Origin: Argyresthia goedartella
Lineage: Eukaryota > Arthropoda > Insecta > Lepidoptera > Argyresthiidae
NCBI GenBank assembly: GCA_949825045.1
Contig: OX463813.1
Location: forward strand, 1,922,001 to 1,986,000
Direction of reading: 5' to 3'
Length of the DNA: 64,000 bases
The notes under the pieces were generated by a model. It ran no database searches, was not told the origin of the DNA, and saw nothing but the letters and a program-made list of their open reading frames with translations. The translations under genes were made by a program, and so were the position numbers. Below, in pieces: positions 21,485-31,458 of this stretch. Position 1 is the first letter of the stretch, and each line of letters opens with the position of its first letter.

Positions 21485-23845
21485 TATTATTACTCATGGT
21501 AAAACGTGCTTAGATCACATTCATGTTCCTGTGGGAATCCGGGTTGAATCAATTACATGCCAGACAGACCTAACGGATCATAGCATGACTATGGCTGGAG
21601 TTGACTTTAAAGTTCCCATTAAGAATAAACCCACTAGAACTCAACTGAAAATTAATTACGAATCCCTCATCAAAGAGCTGGAAAATATTGACTGGTCACG
21701 TGTCACAACTGAAACTTGTCTAACGAATGCAGTCACTATTTTTACAGACCTTCTTTCTGGAGCAGTTTCCAGCAACTCCCGAATCCTTAAGATAAGTCGT
21801 TCTAGGTACACTCTCCAGCCTTGGATGACCCCTGGCCTTATCAGATGCTCTAAGCATAGATATAGATTGCACGCAGATCATCGCAAATTCCCAGAAGATG
21901 AGACTAAAAAAATTGTTTACACCAGGTATAGAAATTTCTATATAGATCTACTAAGAAAACTCAAAGCTGAGCACAATGGAAATGAACTTTATCAAAATAA
22001 AAGCTCCCCGAAAAAGTTATGGCCTACGGTTAAACGCGTGACCAACTTAGAAGTAAAAAAACCAGTAGTAGACGCTCTTACAGCCACAAAGCAAACAGCT
22101 GCTGAATCCTTAGACTATTGCAACGGTTACTTCTCTTCAATTGGGGAACTCTTGCAAACGCTACACTGACAGAAATAGGAGCGTCTCAACGATCACTTGC
22201 AGCTAAGGTCAATCCTGGTAACTCAATTCCGGTCAATTCATTTTTTATTAGGCCAACTGATCCTCGAGAAGTTGAAAATCTTATTCATAAACTGGATGCT
22301 AACAGTTCCCCTGGCTTGGATGGAATAACAAATAAGATACTCAAAGCAGCCAATCATATCTTGTCGGTGCCATTGGCTGCAATTTTTAACCTCAGTATCT
22401 CAATAGGTTGCTTCCCGGATGCATGGAAAACCGCAGCCGTCATTCCAATACACAAAGGTGGTCCTACGGATGAACCTGAATACTACAGGCCTATTTCTCT
22501 GCTTGGGGTCTTTTCAAGGCTGTTAGAACGGATAGTCAATAGGCGGCTTACTGATTTCCTGGACTCATATAATCTTTTATCGAATTGCCAGTTTGGTTTT
22601 CGCCAAAGAAAATCCACAGAGGATGCAGTGGGCCTTCTAACGGATACTGTAGTTTCCCATCTTGATGCGGGTCGAGCCTGTGTCGGAGTCTTTATTGATC
22701 TTGCAAAGGCATTCGACACTGTCTCGATCCCTATCCTTCTAAGAAAGTTGGAATTTTTTGGCATACGCGGGACTGCACTAGACTGGTTCACCTCCTACCT
22801 AACAAACAGGAATCAATGTGTCAAAATAGGAAACTATGTAAGTAGCGTAAAACCTGTGTCTTTCGGTGTCCCTCAGGGCAGCGTATTGGGGCCAACTTTA
22901 TTTAATATGTACATTAACGCCATAACCTCGATCCCCTTGCAAAACTCTGACATAATTTGTTACGCTGATGACACAGCAGTAATTTTTCATGGGATCACAT
23001 GGCGCGAAGCACAAAACAATGCGGAAAAAGGCTTAGGGTCGATTGCAATATGGCTAAAAGAAAATTTGCTCACTCTCAATACATCTAAGAAACATTGTTT
23101 GCTCTTCCATAAAACAGCCGCGTCGGCCCCTCCGTCGCAGCTTAATATTAGATTTCACACCAGCTCTTGCATAGAAGCCTGTGACGCAATCACAGACGAA
23201 TGTGCGTGCCAGCAGGTGAGTAAAGTAAACTCGCTCAAATATTTGGGTGTAACTATTGATAATAACCTCTCCTTTAAAGGCCATATCTAAGTTGTGTCCA
23301 GTCGCACATGCAAACTAATATACACAATGAGGCTGCTTCGAGAAGCTACTAATGACGGTTCTTTGCTGAGACTGGTCTACATGGCACTCTGTCAATCGAT
23401 CCTTAATTATTGTATACTGGCCTGGGGGGGTGCTAACAAAAGTACCCTTATCACTCTCGAAAGAGCTCAGAGATCTGTTCTCAAAGTGGCCCTGGGAAAG
23501 CCTCGTCACTACCCTACAACATCTCTGTTTAATGACACGCAAGAGCTAAGTGTTCGAAGACTTTTTATGTTAAGAGCAGCCACTGTGACGCATAGAGAGC
23601 TCATCAACTCGCCTGCTTACAGTAACATTCTAAACAAAAGAGTTTTTAGATTGCCTGTACCAACCGTTTCCACAGTATTCGCTAAGAGATTTCGATCGTT
23701 TCTGTTCCCGTATATATATAACAAATTAAACAAAATTAATAATATTGCAACCTTAAGTCTACATCAAGCAAAGTCCGTACTGTATAAAACTTTATTAACA
23801 CTTACTTACGAAGAATCTGAAAATTTAATGAGGATAATGACATGA
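21485..23845 (+). pseudogene. Endonuclease tail, RT and C-terminal domain of insertion C
   Basis: Segments in order: endonuclease end (LTDHSMTM); linker with TLQPWMTPGLIRCSKHRYRL; RT with SPGLDGITNKIL, EYYRPISLLGVFSRLLERIV, NCQFGFRQRKSTEDAV, GVFIDLAKAFDTV, FGVPQGSVLGPTLFNMY and IICYADDTAVIF; then VNSLKYLGVTIDNNLSF and the C-terminal domain ending in LTYEESENLMRI. Two lesions are visible: a frameshift near 22140-22150 (after GYFSSIG) and a TAA at 23288-23290 within the region after FKGHI. All catalytic RT residues are kept. It would be inactive in cis. Confidence 0.85.
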
Positions 23846-23850
23846 ACTTA

Positions 23851-23854
23851 ACCA

Positions 23855-23889
<35 letters not shown>

Positions 23890-23906
23890 CACACACATAC
23901 ACACAC
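23851..23906. repeat. CA microsatellite in the 3' UTR of insertion C
   Basis: About 25 CA units interrupted by single CG and TA units. Confidence 0.95.
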
Positions 23907-24237
23907 ATAATACAAAAGAGAACGGTTGATTTGATTATATGTTATCCATCAAACTTTAAAATGTTAAAATTTCTGATTATATTAATGGAATTAAGCATAA
24001 TAATGAAATAATATTACTTTAATCTGCATGTCGTCATTATTATTATTTTTATTGTCTTCATATTATTTTTTAGGTATTTAAACATTATGATTTGATTGCC
24101 GCATACATAATTGGAATTTCTGTATTTTAGGTCCTCACGATACAGGCCTAGCCTAGTGTGAGGATCATTGTAATAATTTTATGTAAATGTATTGGCAAAT
24201 AAATTAATTTTAATTTTTTAATTTTTAATTTAATTTT

Positions 24238-24491
24238 AATATGACCTTTTCAAACACCTTGCTCAACACTGGCAATATAGTTTCAGGTCTGAAGTTGGCA
24301 GGGTCATGTTTACTACCGGATTTGAAAAGTGGTATTAATCTGCTCATTTTCATGAGGTCAGGAAAAACTTTGACGTTTGCTAAGTATATGTAAATATCTA
24401 AAGTAAAAAAAAAAATTACTCCGTTTGCTATACAACTATTGAATGTGATTGCCATGTATAGTGCAATCACATCGATTACTGATTTAACCAC
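24238..24491 (-). pseudogene. RT N-terminal part of the split Jockey-type element
   Basis: The minus strand reads CIANGV, VFPDLMKMSRLIPLFKSGSK, HDPANFRPETILPVLSKVFE. It matches GVFPDLMKLSKVIPLFKAGS at 47.7 kb. A 48-bp in-frame insertion lies between CIANGV and VFPDLM. It is bounded by 9-bp direct repeats CGTTTGCTA (24374-24382 and 24422-24430). The piece ends near 24490, next to the SINE. Confidence 0.8.
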
Positions 24492-24499
24492 GTTAACCG

Positions 24500-24695
24500 A
24501 TCTAGCCCCAAACTAGGATTCCCTGTATCTTGGGTACTTGACAACGATACACATACTTATACAGATAAATATTATACTTAGAAAGATAAACAACCATCAC
24601 TAGGGTACAAACATCCGTTTTCATCAGACAAATATTGCCCCCACCGGGACCCTTGGCTTCGTAGGCAGGGTCACTGCCGACTCCGCCATTCGGGT
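24500..24695 (-). repeat. tRNA-derived SINE with a damaged B box
   Basis: The minus strand starts AACCCGAATGGCGGAGTCGG, then GTGACCCTGCCTACGAAGCC and GGTCCCGGTGGGGGCAATA, followed by a TAAGTATGTGTATCGTTGTC body and CCTAGTTTGGGGCTAG. The head is tRNA-like but the GGTTCRAATCC box is deleted. The body differs from the 52.5 kb SINE, so two SINE types share a similar head. Confidence 0.65.
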
Positions 24696-25181
24696 TGTTG
24701 AAATTGAATAGAGCTATGATAGGTTAGATTAGGTTCATAATCAATTACTGAATCATTGTTTCAGGTGACATACTAAAATGAGATCCTACTATATTTAATC
24801 TTGGTCTAATTATTTTTCCACCCTCTTTGCGCAAGTGTGTGACGTAAAGAATTAAATAAAATATATAGCGAAAAACTAATGTTAACAACATCATATAGGT
24901 GGTGGCGGAAGTCTTGTGTATCAGTATCGTTCTATTACTTGTGGTGGCACTAGGCATGGAAAGAACTAAATAGCCTAACTATTATGCTTGTTAAAATAAT
25001 AATCCTGATAGCACCATGAGTACATGGGCCAATGAGATGACATAGGGGCATAGCCTTGAATGATATTTGGCGATGTGATTGGTCGAGACTGAAAGGGTAG
25101 GTAGTAGAGAAGTCGGACTGCGTCTACGCCAAAAGGCCGGTAATTTGAAAGAGTGAAGAGACTGGGTTGAGACACGGAACA
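24696..25181. other. Unassigned stretch
   Basis: Short frames on the minus strand have no known domain. Nothing else seen. Confidence 0.35.
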
Positions 25182-25329
25182 GGAGCTCTATTATTGAATC
25201 ACTCGCCTCGGAGGCGAGCGCTTTCCAAGCGACACGATTGGTGGAGCTTGGTTACGTCGAGTGATATGAACCAATCGTTGCGCTTGGTGAGCGCTCGCCA
25301 CGGCACGAGTGATTAAAAAATAGAGCTCC
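25182..25329. mobile_element. Foldback MITE, ~148 bp
   Basis: GGAGCTCTATTATTGAATCA on the left and, on the minus strand, GGAGCTCTATTTTTTAATCA on the right start arms of about 60 bp that share CTCG, GGCGAGCGCT and CCAAGCG. The arms nearly meet in the middle. No target duplication is clear. Confidence 0.75.
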
Positions 25330-25724
25330 AGGATAGTCGACACCGGAGGAGACTTTTTCACCGAGTGCCGAGGACAGGAAGTGTGGGAGTTTTCCTGGTG
25401 CCGGGCGCGAGAGGCGAAATTGCAGCACCGATTGGCGAGACAGGTACGCGGGGCAAGCATTTGCTGTCGGGCGAAGGATAGCAAAAATTGGTGAGTTTAT
25501 TTTATTTTGTTACATTTCGGGGATGTGGAGATCTACATATAATTAATTACATAACGTCACGCCTTTTCCCATGCGGGGTGACAGAGGAATCCAGAAACTG
25601 ATTTTCATCCAATAGTTATAATATAAGTAACAAATTGATCATTAAGTTGCTACTATGTTGTACCGTATCGTGCATCTAAAACTAGGATTGGACTGGTTTC
25701 CTTCTGGATTGGTACGCCTATAAA
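25330..25724 (+). other. GC-rich patch ending in a donor-like GGTGAGTTT
   Basis: 25330-25490 is GC-rich and is followed at 25491 by AAAAATTGGTGAGTTTATTT, which resembles a splice donor. This could be a host 5' exon, but there is no convincing ORF and no second exon. A GTCACGCCTTTTCCC motif lies at 25556-25592. I would not call a gene. Confidence 0.25.
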
Positions 25725-25790
25725 TATATTTTATTTTATTATAACAATTATTTATTTTCTGTGCAATAAAGAATATGAATATATATATTG
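25725..25790 (+). repeat. CR1-type 3' tail fragment
   Basis: CTGTGCAATAAAGAATATGA followed by an ATAT tail is the terminal segment of the family at 12.6 and 17.28 kb. Confidence 0.6.
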
Positions 25791-25914
25791 AATATGCTTA
25801 AGAGCGTTTTGTTATAGTTTATGGAAGGGAGGATCTTTTCATTTGGTGCCTTCGAACCAGGATTATTGGTTAATAATACTAACGTTGGGTCGTCATGACG
25901 GCTGATAGGAATTT

Positions 25915-25985
25915 GTGGGTACGATCAAAGGAGGCTTTTGCCCAGCAGTGGGGCACAGAATAGGCTATATAAAAATAATAACGTA
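25915..25985 (+). repeat. RTE-type 3' end fragment
   Basis: The coding strand gives EAFAQQW-like residues (GGAGGCTTTTGCCCAGCAGTG at 25928, quoted approximately) and an AAAATAATAAC tail. It matches the end of the RTE fragment at 32.64-32.89 kb. Confidence 0.6.
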
Positions 25986-26740
25986 GGCTTTGTCACCCCT
26001 TCAGCTTTCAAACTGTGAACTGTCTGGTTTCACAAACGTAACTCGGGCAACAAATATAATTTATATTAGACTGTATGAGCATAGAAGGATAAGTCGACCT
26101 GTTTTATTTCACTCATACTACATTTATCTGTCTCAGAATAAGTTTACAGTTCGCGCGCAAACTATTATCTCTCTCTTGTGGCTGTGCCATACTCATGCAT
26201 GGCTTTACCTGGTGCCTTACAATATGCACCTCCTTTCCAAACCAGACCTTGTGTATTCATTTGTCATACGACGCCTAATACGGTTAAGCCTCAGCTTAAT
26301 CCTTCGGGGTGTCCCCAACATGATAGCATCCACGTCTCATTGCAATACTGAATCAATCTCGCATATTCACAAGGTCCGGGGTCTGGGCATCGGTCGGCTA
26401 GCTCCGGTCTGAGTACGTTTCGTACCCTGGTGACTGCAAGCATAATAAGTTAGTCACCAGCCGGACGCGAGGACTGTGTCCTCACGAGGACCTCCACCTT
26501 CCCCATAGTCCTGCTACGGTTGCTCCAACAATAGTCGACCGTGCCAGTGTGCTGCCGGATCACACCTCTTGGGAGCTACGGGCTCCAAGTCCAATGTCCT
26601 TGCCTATGAGTAGTGCTTTGCCCTGCAAGATTGGACAGCAAAGTAAAGACAAGTTCCCTATACGGTCTCGTCATCCTTCTACGGCTCATACATAGGTCGA
26701 CATAGCAAATCGCTCCCAATGTGTTAAGATACATCGAAGT
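25986..26740 (+). other. Unassigned sequence upstream of an RT fragment
   Basis: A 140-codon frame at 25990-26412 has no domain I recognise. GTACCCTGGTGACTGCAAGC near 26429 and TTAGTCACCAGCC near 26452 form short inverted matches. It may be 5' sequence of the RT element that follows or an unrelated insertion. Confidence 0.3.
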
Positions 26741-27754
26741 GATGGTTCGCAAGTGGTGTCTGACAAAAGTCAGGTCAACAGGGGTGTCCCCCAAGGATCA
26801 ATTCTGGGGCCAATTTTATTTATTTTATTCTCAGCGGATATTACTAAGCATATCAGACACTGTAAGTTTCACATATATGCGGATGACATCCAAGTATATA
26901 TATCGAGCAAGCCACATGATATTAATGACACAATATACAACCTTAATGAAGATCTTGGTAGAATATCTGATTGGTCCTCTAGTAATTGCCTTCGATTGAA
27001 CCCAATAAAAACTAAGTACCTAATCTTCGGTAGCAAGTACCAAGTAGATAATATTAACCCAACGACATGTGTTGAGCTCATGGGAGAGCCTATCGAAAGA
27101 GTGTACGAAGCCAGAAACCTAGGACTTATCATGGACAGTGGCTTACGTTTTGAAACGCATGTGAGCCATTGTGTGCGAGACTGTTTTTATAGGTTGAAGA
27201 TTATGTACAAGATGAGGCCGTATTTGGGGTTAACGTTGCGAATACAATTGACTGAGTCACTGGTTCTGTCTAAACTGAATAACATGGATACGGTTATTGG
27301 TCCGCGACTTTTGGCAAAAACCAAAAAGTTAGTGCAACGCGTACAGAATGCTTGCGCGCGATTCAATTTTGATATTCCGTTAAGGTATCACGTGACCCCA
27401 TACCTAAATAAACATACAATTTTAAAATTGCACCATCGTTGAAAGCTTCACTTGGCGTGTCTTTTGTTCGGGGTGATGAAATATAAGGAGCCAAGTTATC
27501 TTTTTGAGAAACTTTCATTTAAGTCGAGGCACCATGTGTCCCGCCAATGCTCAACGCAGCTCGCTACAGAGCGGCACAGCTCTGCTGCCTTTAGAGGGAG
27601 CTTCCGCTATGCTGCGACCAAGTGTTGGAATAATATCCCTCCACCAATCAGGAACCTGCGTTGTTTATACGGATTTAAATGCACGTTGAGAAAATTCATT
27701 TTTGAGCATCAAAAATTCGAAGAGTCTATACGAAATGACACTAGCGCAATGTAA
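26741..27754 (+). pseudogene. RT palm and C-terminal domain, one nonsense mutation
   Basis: SQVVSDKSQVNRGVPQGSIL, LGPILFILFSADITKHI, then the catalytic FHIYADDIQVYI, GRISDWSSSNCLRLNPIKTK, ARNLGLIMDSGLRFETHV, and after an in-frame TGA at 27440-27442 the C-terminal LHLACLLFGVMKYKEPSYLF and a FRYAATKCWNNIPPPIR motif, ending at 27754. The stop probably replaces an Arg codon. Upstream RT motifs and the endonuclease are absent. The YADD and domain order indicate the CR1/Jockey group. Confidence 0.8.
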
Positions 27755-28140
27755 CTGACTATATATCATATGAAATTGTGACCTATAATATTAATACTGT
27801 TTTATATTTATATAGATTTATTTTATACCTTTAATTAACCTGTTACCTACTATAATATACTACTATAAAGTCTGACTATTCATGTCTAACTATGTTTCTC
27901 TTTTAAAATGTTTTTCCTTCTGCCTGTGTTCATAAATGTTTACACAAAAGTGCACATTGTTGTGCGTGTTGTCACCCGTTGGTCACAACGGAACACCAGC
28001 GCTGATCGTTCGCATTCAGCATATGCTGAGTTGAGGCCGGCTTGTGACAGGAAATATTCTTATGTACCTAGTTGTTCAATATTGACTCCTATTTTTGTTT
28101 CCTGTTACAAATAAACTTCTTTCTTTCTTTCTTCTTTCTT
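26741..28140 (+). mobile_element. 5'-truncated non-LTR element with a TTTC tail
   Basis: RT palm through C-terminal domain is followed by a 3' UTR of about 390 bp, with ACAAATAAACTTC and a TTTC/TTC microsatellite tail at 28107-28140. A clear 5' junction could not be found. Confidence 0.8.
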
Positions 28141-28621
28141 AAATTCAGTGCAAACATTCACATGGGGTTTTCCAGTTGGTCCTCCAAGAAGCTGGCAGCT
28201 TCTTACATGCCTCACACACCACTTTCTCTAAAAACAACTTCGCCAGTTCTCCCCTCTTGGCGCCATTCTTCCCGCCATCTTCAGAATGTCCCGTATCAAC
28301 ATACAAAAAATTATTCAAAGCAAAGCAAAGCAAAAGTAGTGTTACCACACTGCAAAATATATTGACATTACTGATGTTGATACATACCAAATGTTCTATG
28401 GCGACATACCAAATCTCTAGGCTTTGGCCTACATTTGTTGCTGTGAAATGGAGGGGGGTAAAATTTTAACAGGTTGGGGAATTCCATGAAGCTAGTAAAT
28501 AGTTCAAGTAGCGTTCCCTGCCATGACACCACAAGTGGTAGAACGATATAAATTATGAACGTATACGTATGTAAGTTTATTTAACCTTCACTTACACAAA
28601 GTTAATTATTATCTCGTATTT
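28141..28621. other. Unassigned; short minus-strand frame
   Basis: A minus-strand frame at 28390-28145 (81 codons) ends KVVCEACKKLPASWRTNWKT and a CECLH tail. I do not recognise it and see no promoter, splice sites or homologue in the window. An AAAGC tandem occurs at about 28316-28332. Confidence 0.3.
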
Positions 28622-29056
28622 ATAGGGTTCCGTACCGAAGGGTGCCAAACGGGACCCTATTACTAAGCCTCCGCTGTCCGTCTGTCTGTCCGTCTGTCAC
28701 CAGGTTGTTGTCTCTTGAACTCACGAAATTTTCACAGATGATTAATTTTTGTTGCTGCTATGACAACACATACTAAAAAACAGAATAAAACAAATATTTA
28801 AGAGGGGCTCCCATCAGCAAATTTGTTTTTTTTTTTTGTCTTTTTTGCTTGATATTGATAACGGCAACAGGTTTACGCTTGAAATATTCACAGAATATTG
28901 AGTTATATTGTTCACTTTGAAAATAAATAATCAAATTAAAATAAAATTTATATTTAAAGGGGGCTTCCATACGATAGACACGTTTTTTCCCCCATTTTAT
29001 AGATAATTGTACGGAACCCTTCGTGGGCGAGACCGACTTACACTTGGCCGGTTTCT
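28622..29056 (-). repeat. GGGTTCCGTAC-family interspersed repeat, copy 2
   Basis: Opens with AGGGTTCCGTACC and closes with GTACGGAACCCTTCGTGGGC, so AGGGTTCCGTAC forms an inverted pair. CCTCCGCTGTCCGTCTGTCT, GTCACCAGG and GGGGCTCCCAT follow in the order expected for the reverse of the 3829-4232 copy. Non-coding. Confidence 0.75.
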
Positions 29057-29970
29057 ATCCCTTTCTAGTCCGGTATCTTTCTAGTGCTTTCATTACGAGG
29101 GCGTTACATTTATTGTAACGGATCTTACTTTTCGCAGTCATACTCAATCATTTGATTATAATTTCAATGGTCAATTCTGCTGTAACATGGATTATCAAAC
29201 CACTTAAGTAGTTGTGTTGAGTTCGGTTAAAATAATATTTTACCGATTGGGCTTCTCTTATTGTTGTGCGTCTGAGAGAAAAAAAAGGTTAGTTTTCAGA
29301 ACGGCTTGAGTTCGATCATAAATTCAACATATATTGATACGTTTTGGTTCACTAAATTAGGAAAGTGTATAATTGTATCGGCTTTCGACGGCACTAATAG
29401 CTTGCACTTGTAGATTTTTAGGGTCAACCCAACATGGAGCGACTTGATTTTTGTTCTCACGTTATCTCTTCGTAGAAATGTGCAGATGTTTTATGACGTT
29501 GCCTGCTCTTTGTCTAATATTTGTGGAACTAGTATTGAACTGTGTCGGCATTTCACTAAATTAGTGGCAATATTTTAGAAACGTTTGATGTACAATAGAA
29601 AAAATAAAACTTAACTTTCCAAACAGATTCCGGGACTAGTGCAGCTGTAGAAAATTATGGAATAATGTAATAGCTATGTATGTAATATATATATTTTTTT
29701 AAGGTCGTATTTCCTGCAAAAAAGGTATATCATCTTTATGTATAATACAGTACCTTAATTTTGGAACCGTTAATTCAAAAATATATTCTTAGTTTGATAC
29801 TAAGTATAAGATTAATTTTAGGCTACGCAATAGATTTAATAAAATATTATAAACAGTCCACTCATGTGCTTGAGGTTCTTGAAATCTAAAAATTATATTT
29901 AGCTAGATGATAAATAATTGACGTACGTTTTCTGGTTGGGTAGGCATAGGGCACCCTATATTTAGGGGCG
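29057..29970. other. Unassigned AT-rich stretch
   Basis: No gene, repeat or element that I can support. Confidence 0.4.
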
Positions 29971-30536
29971 ATGACAAACCATTTCGGGGAGGTAATTTCA
30001 GGATCGAAAAGTTCGAAAGTTAGTTTTGATTGGTCAACGGCGTGCATAGGGGGGGCGTCGTCGGAGGCAGGACGGTTGCCCTCAGAGGCATCGTCGGAGG
30101 CAGGACGGCTGCCCTCGGAGGCGTCATCGAAAGCGTCGCCGGAGGCAGGACGGTTGCCCTCAGAGGCGTCATCGGAGGCGTCATCGGAGGCGTCGTCGGA
30201 GGCAGGACGGTTGTTCTCGGAGGCGTCATCGAAAGCGTCGCCGGAGGCAGGACGGTTGCCCTCAGAGGCGTCATCGGAGGCAGAACGGTTGCCCTCAGAG
30301 GCGTCATCGGAGGCGAAATCGTCAAAGCCTCTGTCGTTGGAGCGGTCGTGGCTGTGGCCGCCGCTGACACCACCGCCGTTGCCAACGTCAACGCTCCGCC
30401 GCCGCCGTCGCCAGCAGCGTCCAGCAGAGGTGGATCACGGAGGTGCCGCTGCGGTGCGTGCCCTGCACGGCACACAGTCATTTTTTTATTTAATTTAGTT
30501 AAGAATTTTAGTTTAGGTGTATTGTGTTTAGGTTAG
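29971..30536 (+). other. GC-rich repeat block, open in two plus frames and one minus frame
   Basis: One plus frame (29971-30498) is acidic and repetitive: SSEAGRLPSEA units. A second plus frame (30030-30536) gives VVGGRTVALRG units followed by a stretch with codon third positions mostly C or G (VVAVAAADTTAVANVNAPPP) and a Cys-rich CRCGACPARH. The minus frame (30481-30020) gives TVLPPTTP repeats. I cannot tell which, if any, is real. The second plus frame has the most coding-like base use at its 3' end. No known domain. A host gene exon, satellite or repeat-derived ORF are all possible. Confidence 0.3.
30052..30330 (+). repeat. In-frame minisatellite built of 33-bp and 12-bp modules
   Basis: Consecutive units measure 33, 33, 45, 57, 45 and 33 bp. 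Each is a 33-bp module (GGCAGGACGGTTGCCCTC core) plus none, one or two 12-bp inserts such as TCATCGGAGGCG. All lengths are multiples of three, so reading frames are kept through the array. The 45-57-45 arrangement suggests duplication of a larger block. Confidence 0.85.
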
Positions 30537-30599
30537 GTTAAGTTAGGTCAGATTTTTTATTTTTATAAATATTATTAAAAAGTTTACATTATAATTAAG

Positions 30600-30716
30600 A
30601 TACTCCAAACGTAAGATAGTGGAAGTAAGAAAATATCTAAAGTTCACCGTTTTCGTCATACAGTTATCACTGCGCGGTCATTCTGTATTCAGTACTGTGA
30701 ATTGGGCCCCTGTTTG
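30600..30716. repeat. Half copy of the 4246-4508 MITE
   Basis: AATATCTAAAGTTCACCG, CGTCATACAGTTATCAC and GAATTGGGCCCCTG follow the right arm of the 4.25 kb MITE in the same order. The left arm is absent. Confidence 0.65.
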
Positions 30717-31079
30717 TCTGGCTGTGTGACGATTTGCTTTTTTTGCAATGGGGGTCTTAATCGGTGGGAGGACGAAGATGACCCATGGAGCACCATGTTC
30801 TCTCGTTTTCCCCCCTTTGGCCAGTTCGTGGCAATGGAACGAGGGCGCGACTTCATCGCGCTAGTGAAGGCGAAATCAGCCGCGAGCATATACAAGTTCA
30901 TGGCGAAGACGCTGCCCCCGCTGCTGCCGCCTCAGCCACCGCCACCGCCAGCGCCACTGTCACCCACGTCGAGCCGTTATATGGCCATTCTTCCCGCGAA
31001 TCCTCCGAATCCTCCCAAATTAGGAAAATTCGCGGGAAGAATGCCCATCTATACGACACTGAAGTTAGGCCTGCCTTAG
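30702..31079 (+). CDS. Unrecognised proline-rich frame, possible exon
   Basis: The 125-codon frame has an ATG inside the MITE half copy, so that start is doubtful. From about 30765 it reads NRWEDEDDPWSTMFSRFPPF, then GRDFIALVKAKSAASIYKF, then a proline run and NPPNPPKLGKF. Codon third positions are mainly G or C here, which is unlike the surrounding DNA and looks coding. The last codons lie in a MITE (31069-31246), so its natural C-terminus is not visible. No domain is recognised; a host exon or captured fragment is possible. Confidence 0.3.
   Translation: MGPCLSGCVTICFFCNGGLNRWEDEDDPWSTMFSRFPPFGQFVAMERGRDFIALVKAKSAASIYKFMAKTLPPLLPPQPPPPPAPLSPTSSRYMAILPANPPNPPKLGKFAGRMPIYTTLKLGLP
30983..31042. 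repeat. Perfect 16-bp inverted repeat
   Basis: CATTCTTCCCGCGAAT and ATTCGCGGGAAGAATG, separated by 26 bp (near 30986-31043), could form a hairpin inside the proline-rich frame. Confidence 0.8.
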
Positions 31080-31246
31080 ATGCATCTAATAAGCCTAACA
31101 AGACCCCAGTAAAAGTCGCATGTAATTCGAGACCTCTTATATTCAAAGGTTTTTTTCAAACCAAACAAATCTTTAAATTTAAGAAATCTCTCAAATTTGG
31201 CTATCACTGGGATCATGTCAGGCTTATTGGATAATCTAAGGCAGGC
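31069..31246. mobile_element. Small MITE, 178 bp
   Basis: GCCTGCCTTAGATGCATC at the left and, from the minus strand, GCCTGCCTTAGATTATCC at the right, both followed by AATAAGCCT. TTAGATGCATCTAA is a perfect palindrome at 31077-31090. The left part (GTCGCATGTAATTCGAGA) recurs at 52.18 kb. Confidence 0.7.
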
Positions 31247-31458
31247 TCTCATTCGGTGTCGCTGTGACGGGTCGATTACGGGATATCCTGTATACTATTT
31301 GTTATATCAAGCCAATTATTATTATAATTATTATTCAGTTATCGTTATAGTTTTTTGGTTATAGTTATAGTTTTTTAGTTGATAAGTTAGATTGTCAGAT
31401 ATAAATAAAATGATATTTTATTTTATTAATTGTTTGTATTGATCAGACTCTCCTCTCT

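Larger units (their letters stand above)
21485..24237 (+). mobile_element. CR1-like element (insertion C), 5-bp target duplication
   Basis: AATAT flanks both ends (21480-21484 and 24238-24242). The element is 5'-truncated in the endonuclease (CLDHIHV, LTDHSMTM) and keeps linker, RT, C-terminal domain and a 3' UTR with a CA microsatellite, AATAAA and a TTTTAA-rich tail. Protein similarity places it with the PHD-type element at 38.7-47.2 kb. Confidence 0.9.
18836..24491 (-). mobile_element. Jockey-type element split by two nested insertions
   Basis: Three minus-strand pieces (18.84-19.658, 20.830-21.484 and 24.238-24.49 kb) read in order as one ORF2 once the two plus-strand insertions are removed. 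The joins restore continuous reading: VFEKVIL to SQLLSHFN across the second insertion, and RLDLVEDTIF to LGIT across the first. Target duplications AAAGAT and AATAT mark the insertions. The 5' side ends near 24.49 kb at a SINE, so the endonuclease is missing. The 3' side ends near the A/T-rich run at 18847-18868. It is the same family as the outer element at 37.6-49.3 kb. Confidence 0.85.

Noticed and set aside
23851..23906. CA repeat as a regulatory Z-DNA element
   Set aside because: It lies in the 3' UTR of a dead LINE copy; an ordinary microsatellite is the simpler reading.
25330..25510. Host gene first exon with a GGTGAGTTT donor
   Set aside because: No convincing ORF, no acceptor or second exon in reach; GC content alone is not enough.
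28145..28390. 81-codon minus-strand ORF with Cys residues (CEACKKLPASW) as a zinc protein
   Set aside because: Cysteine spacing fits no zinc-finger class I know and the N-terminus is hydrophobic noise.
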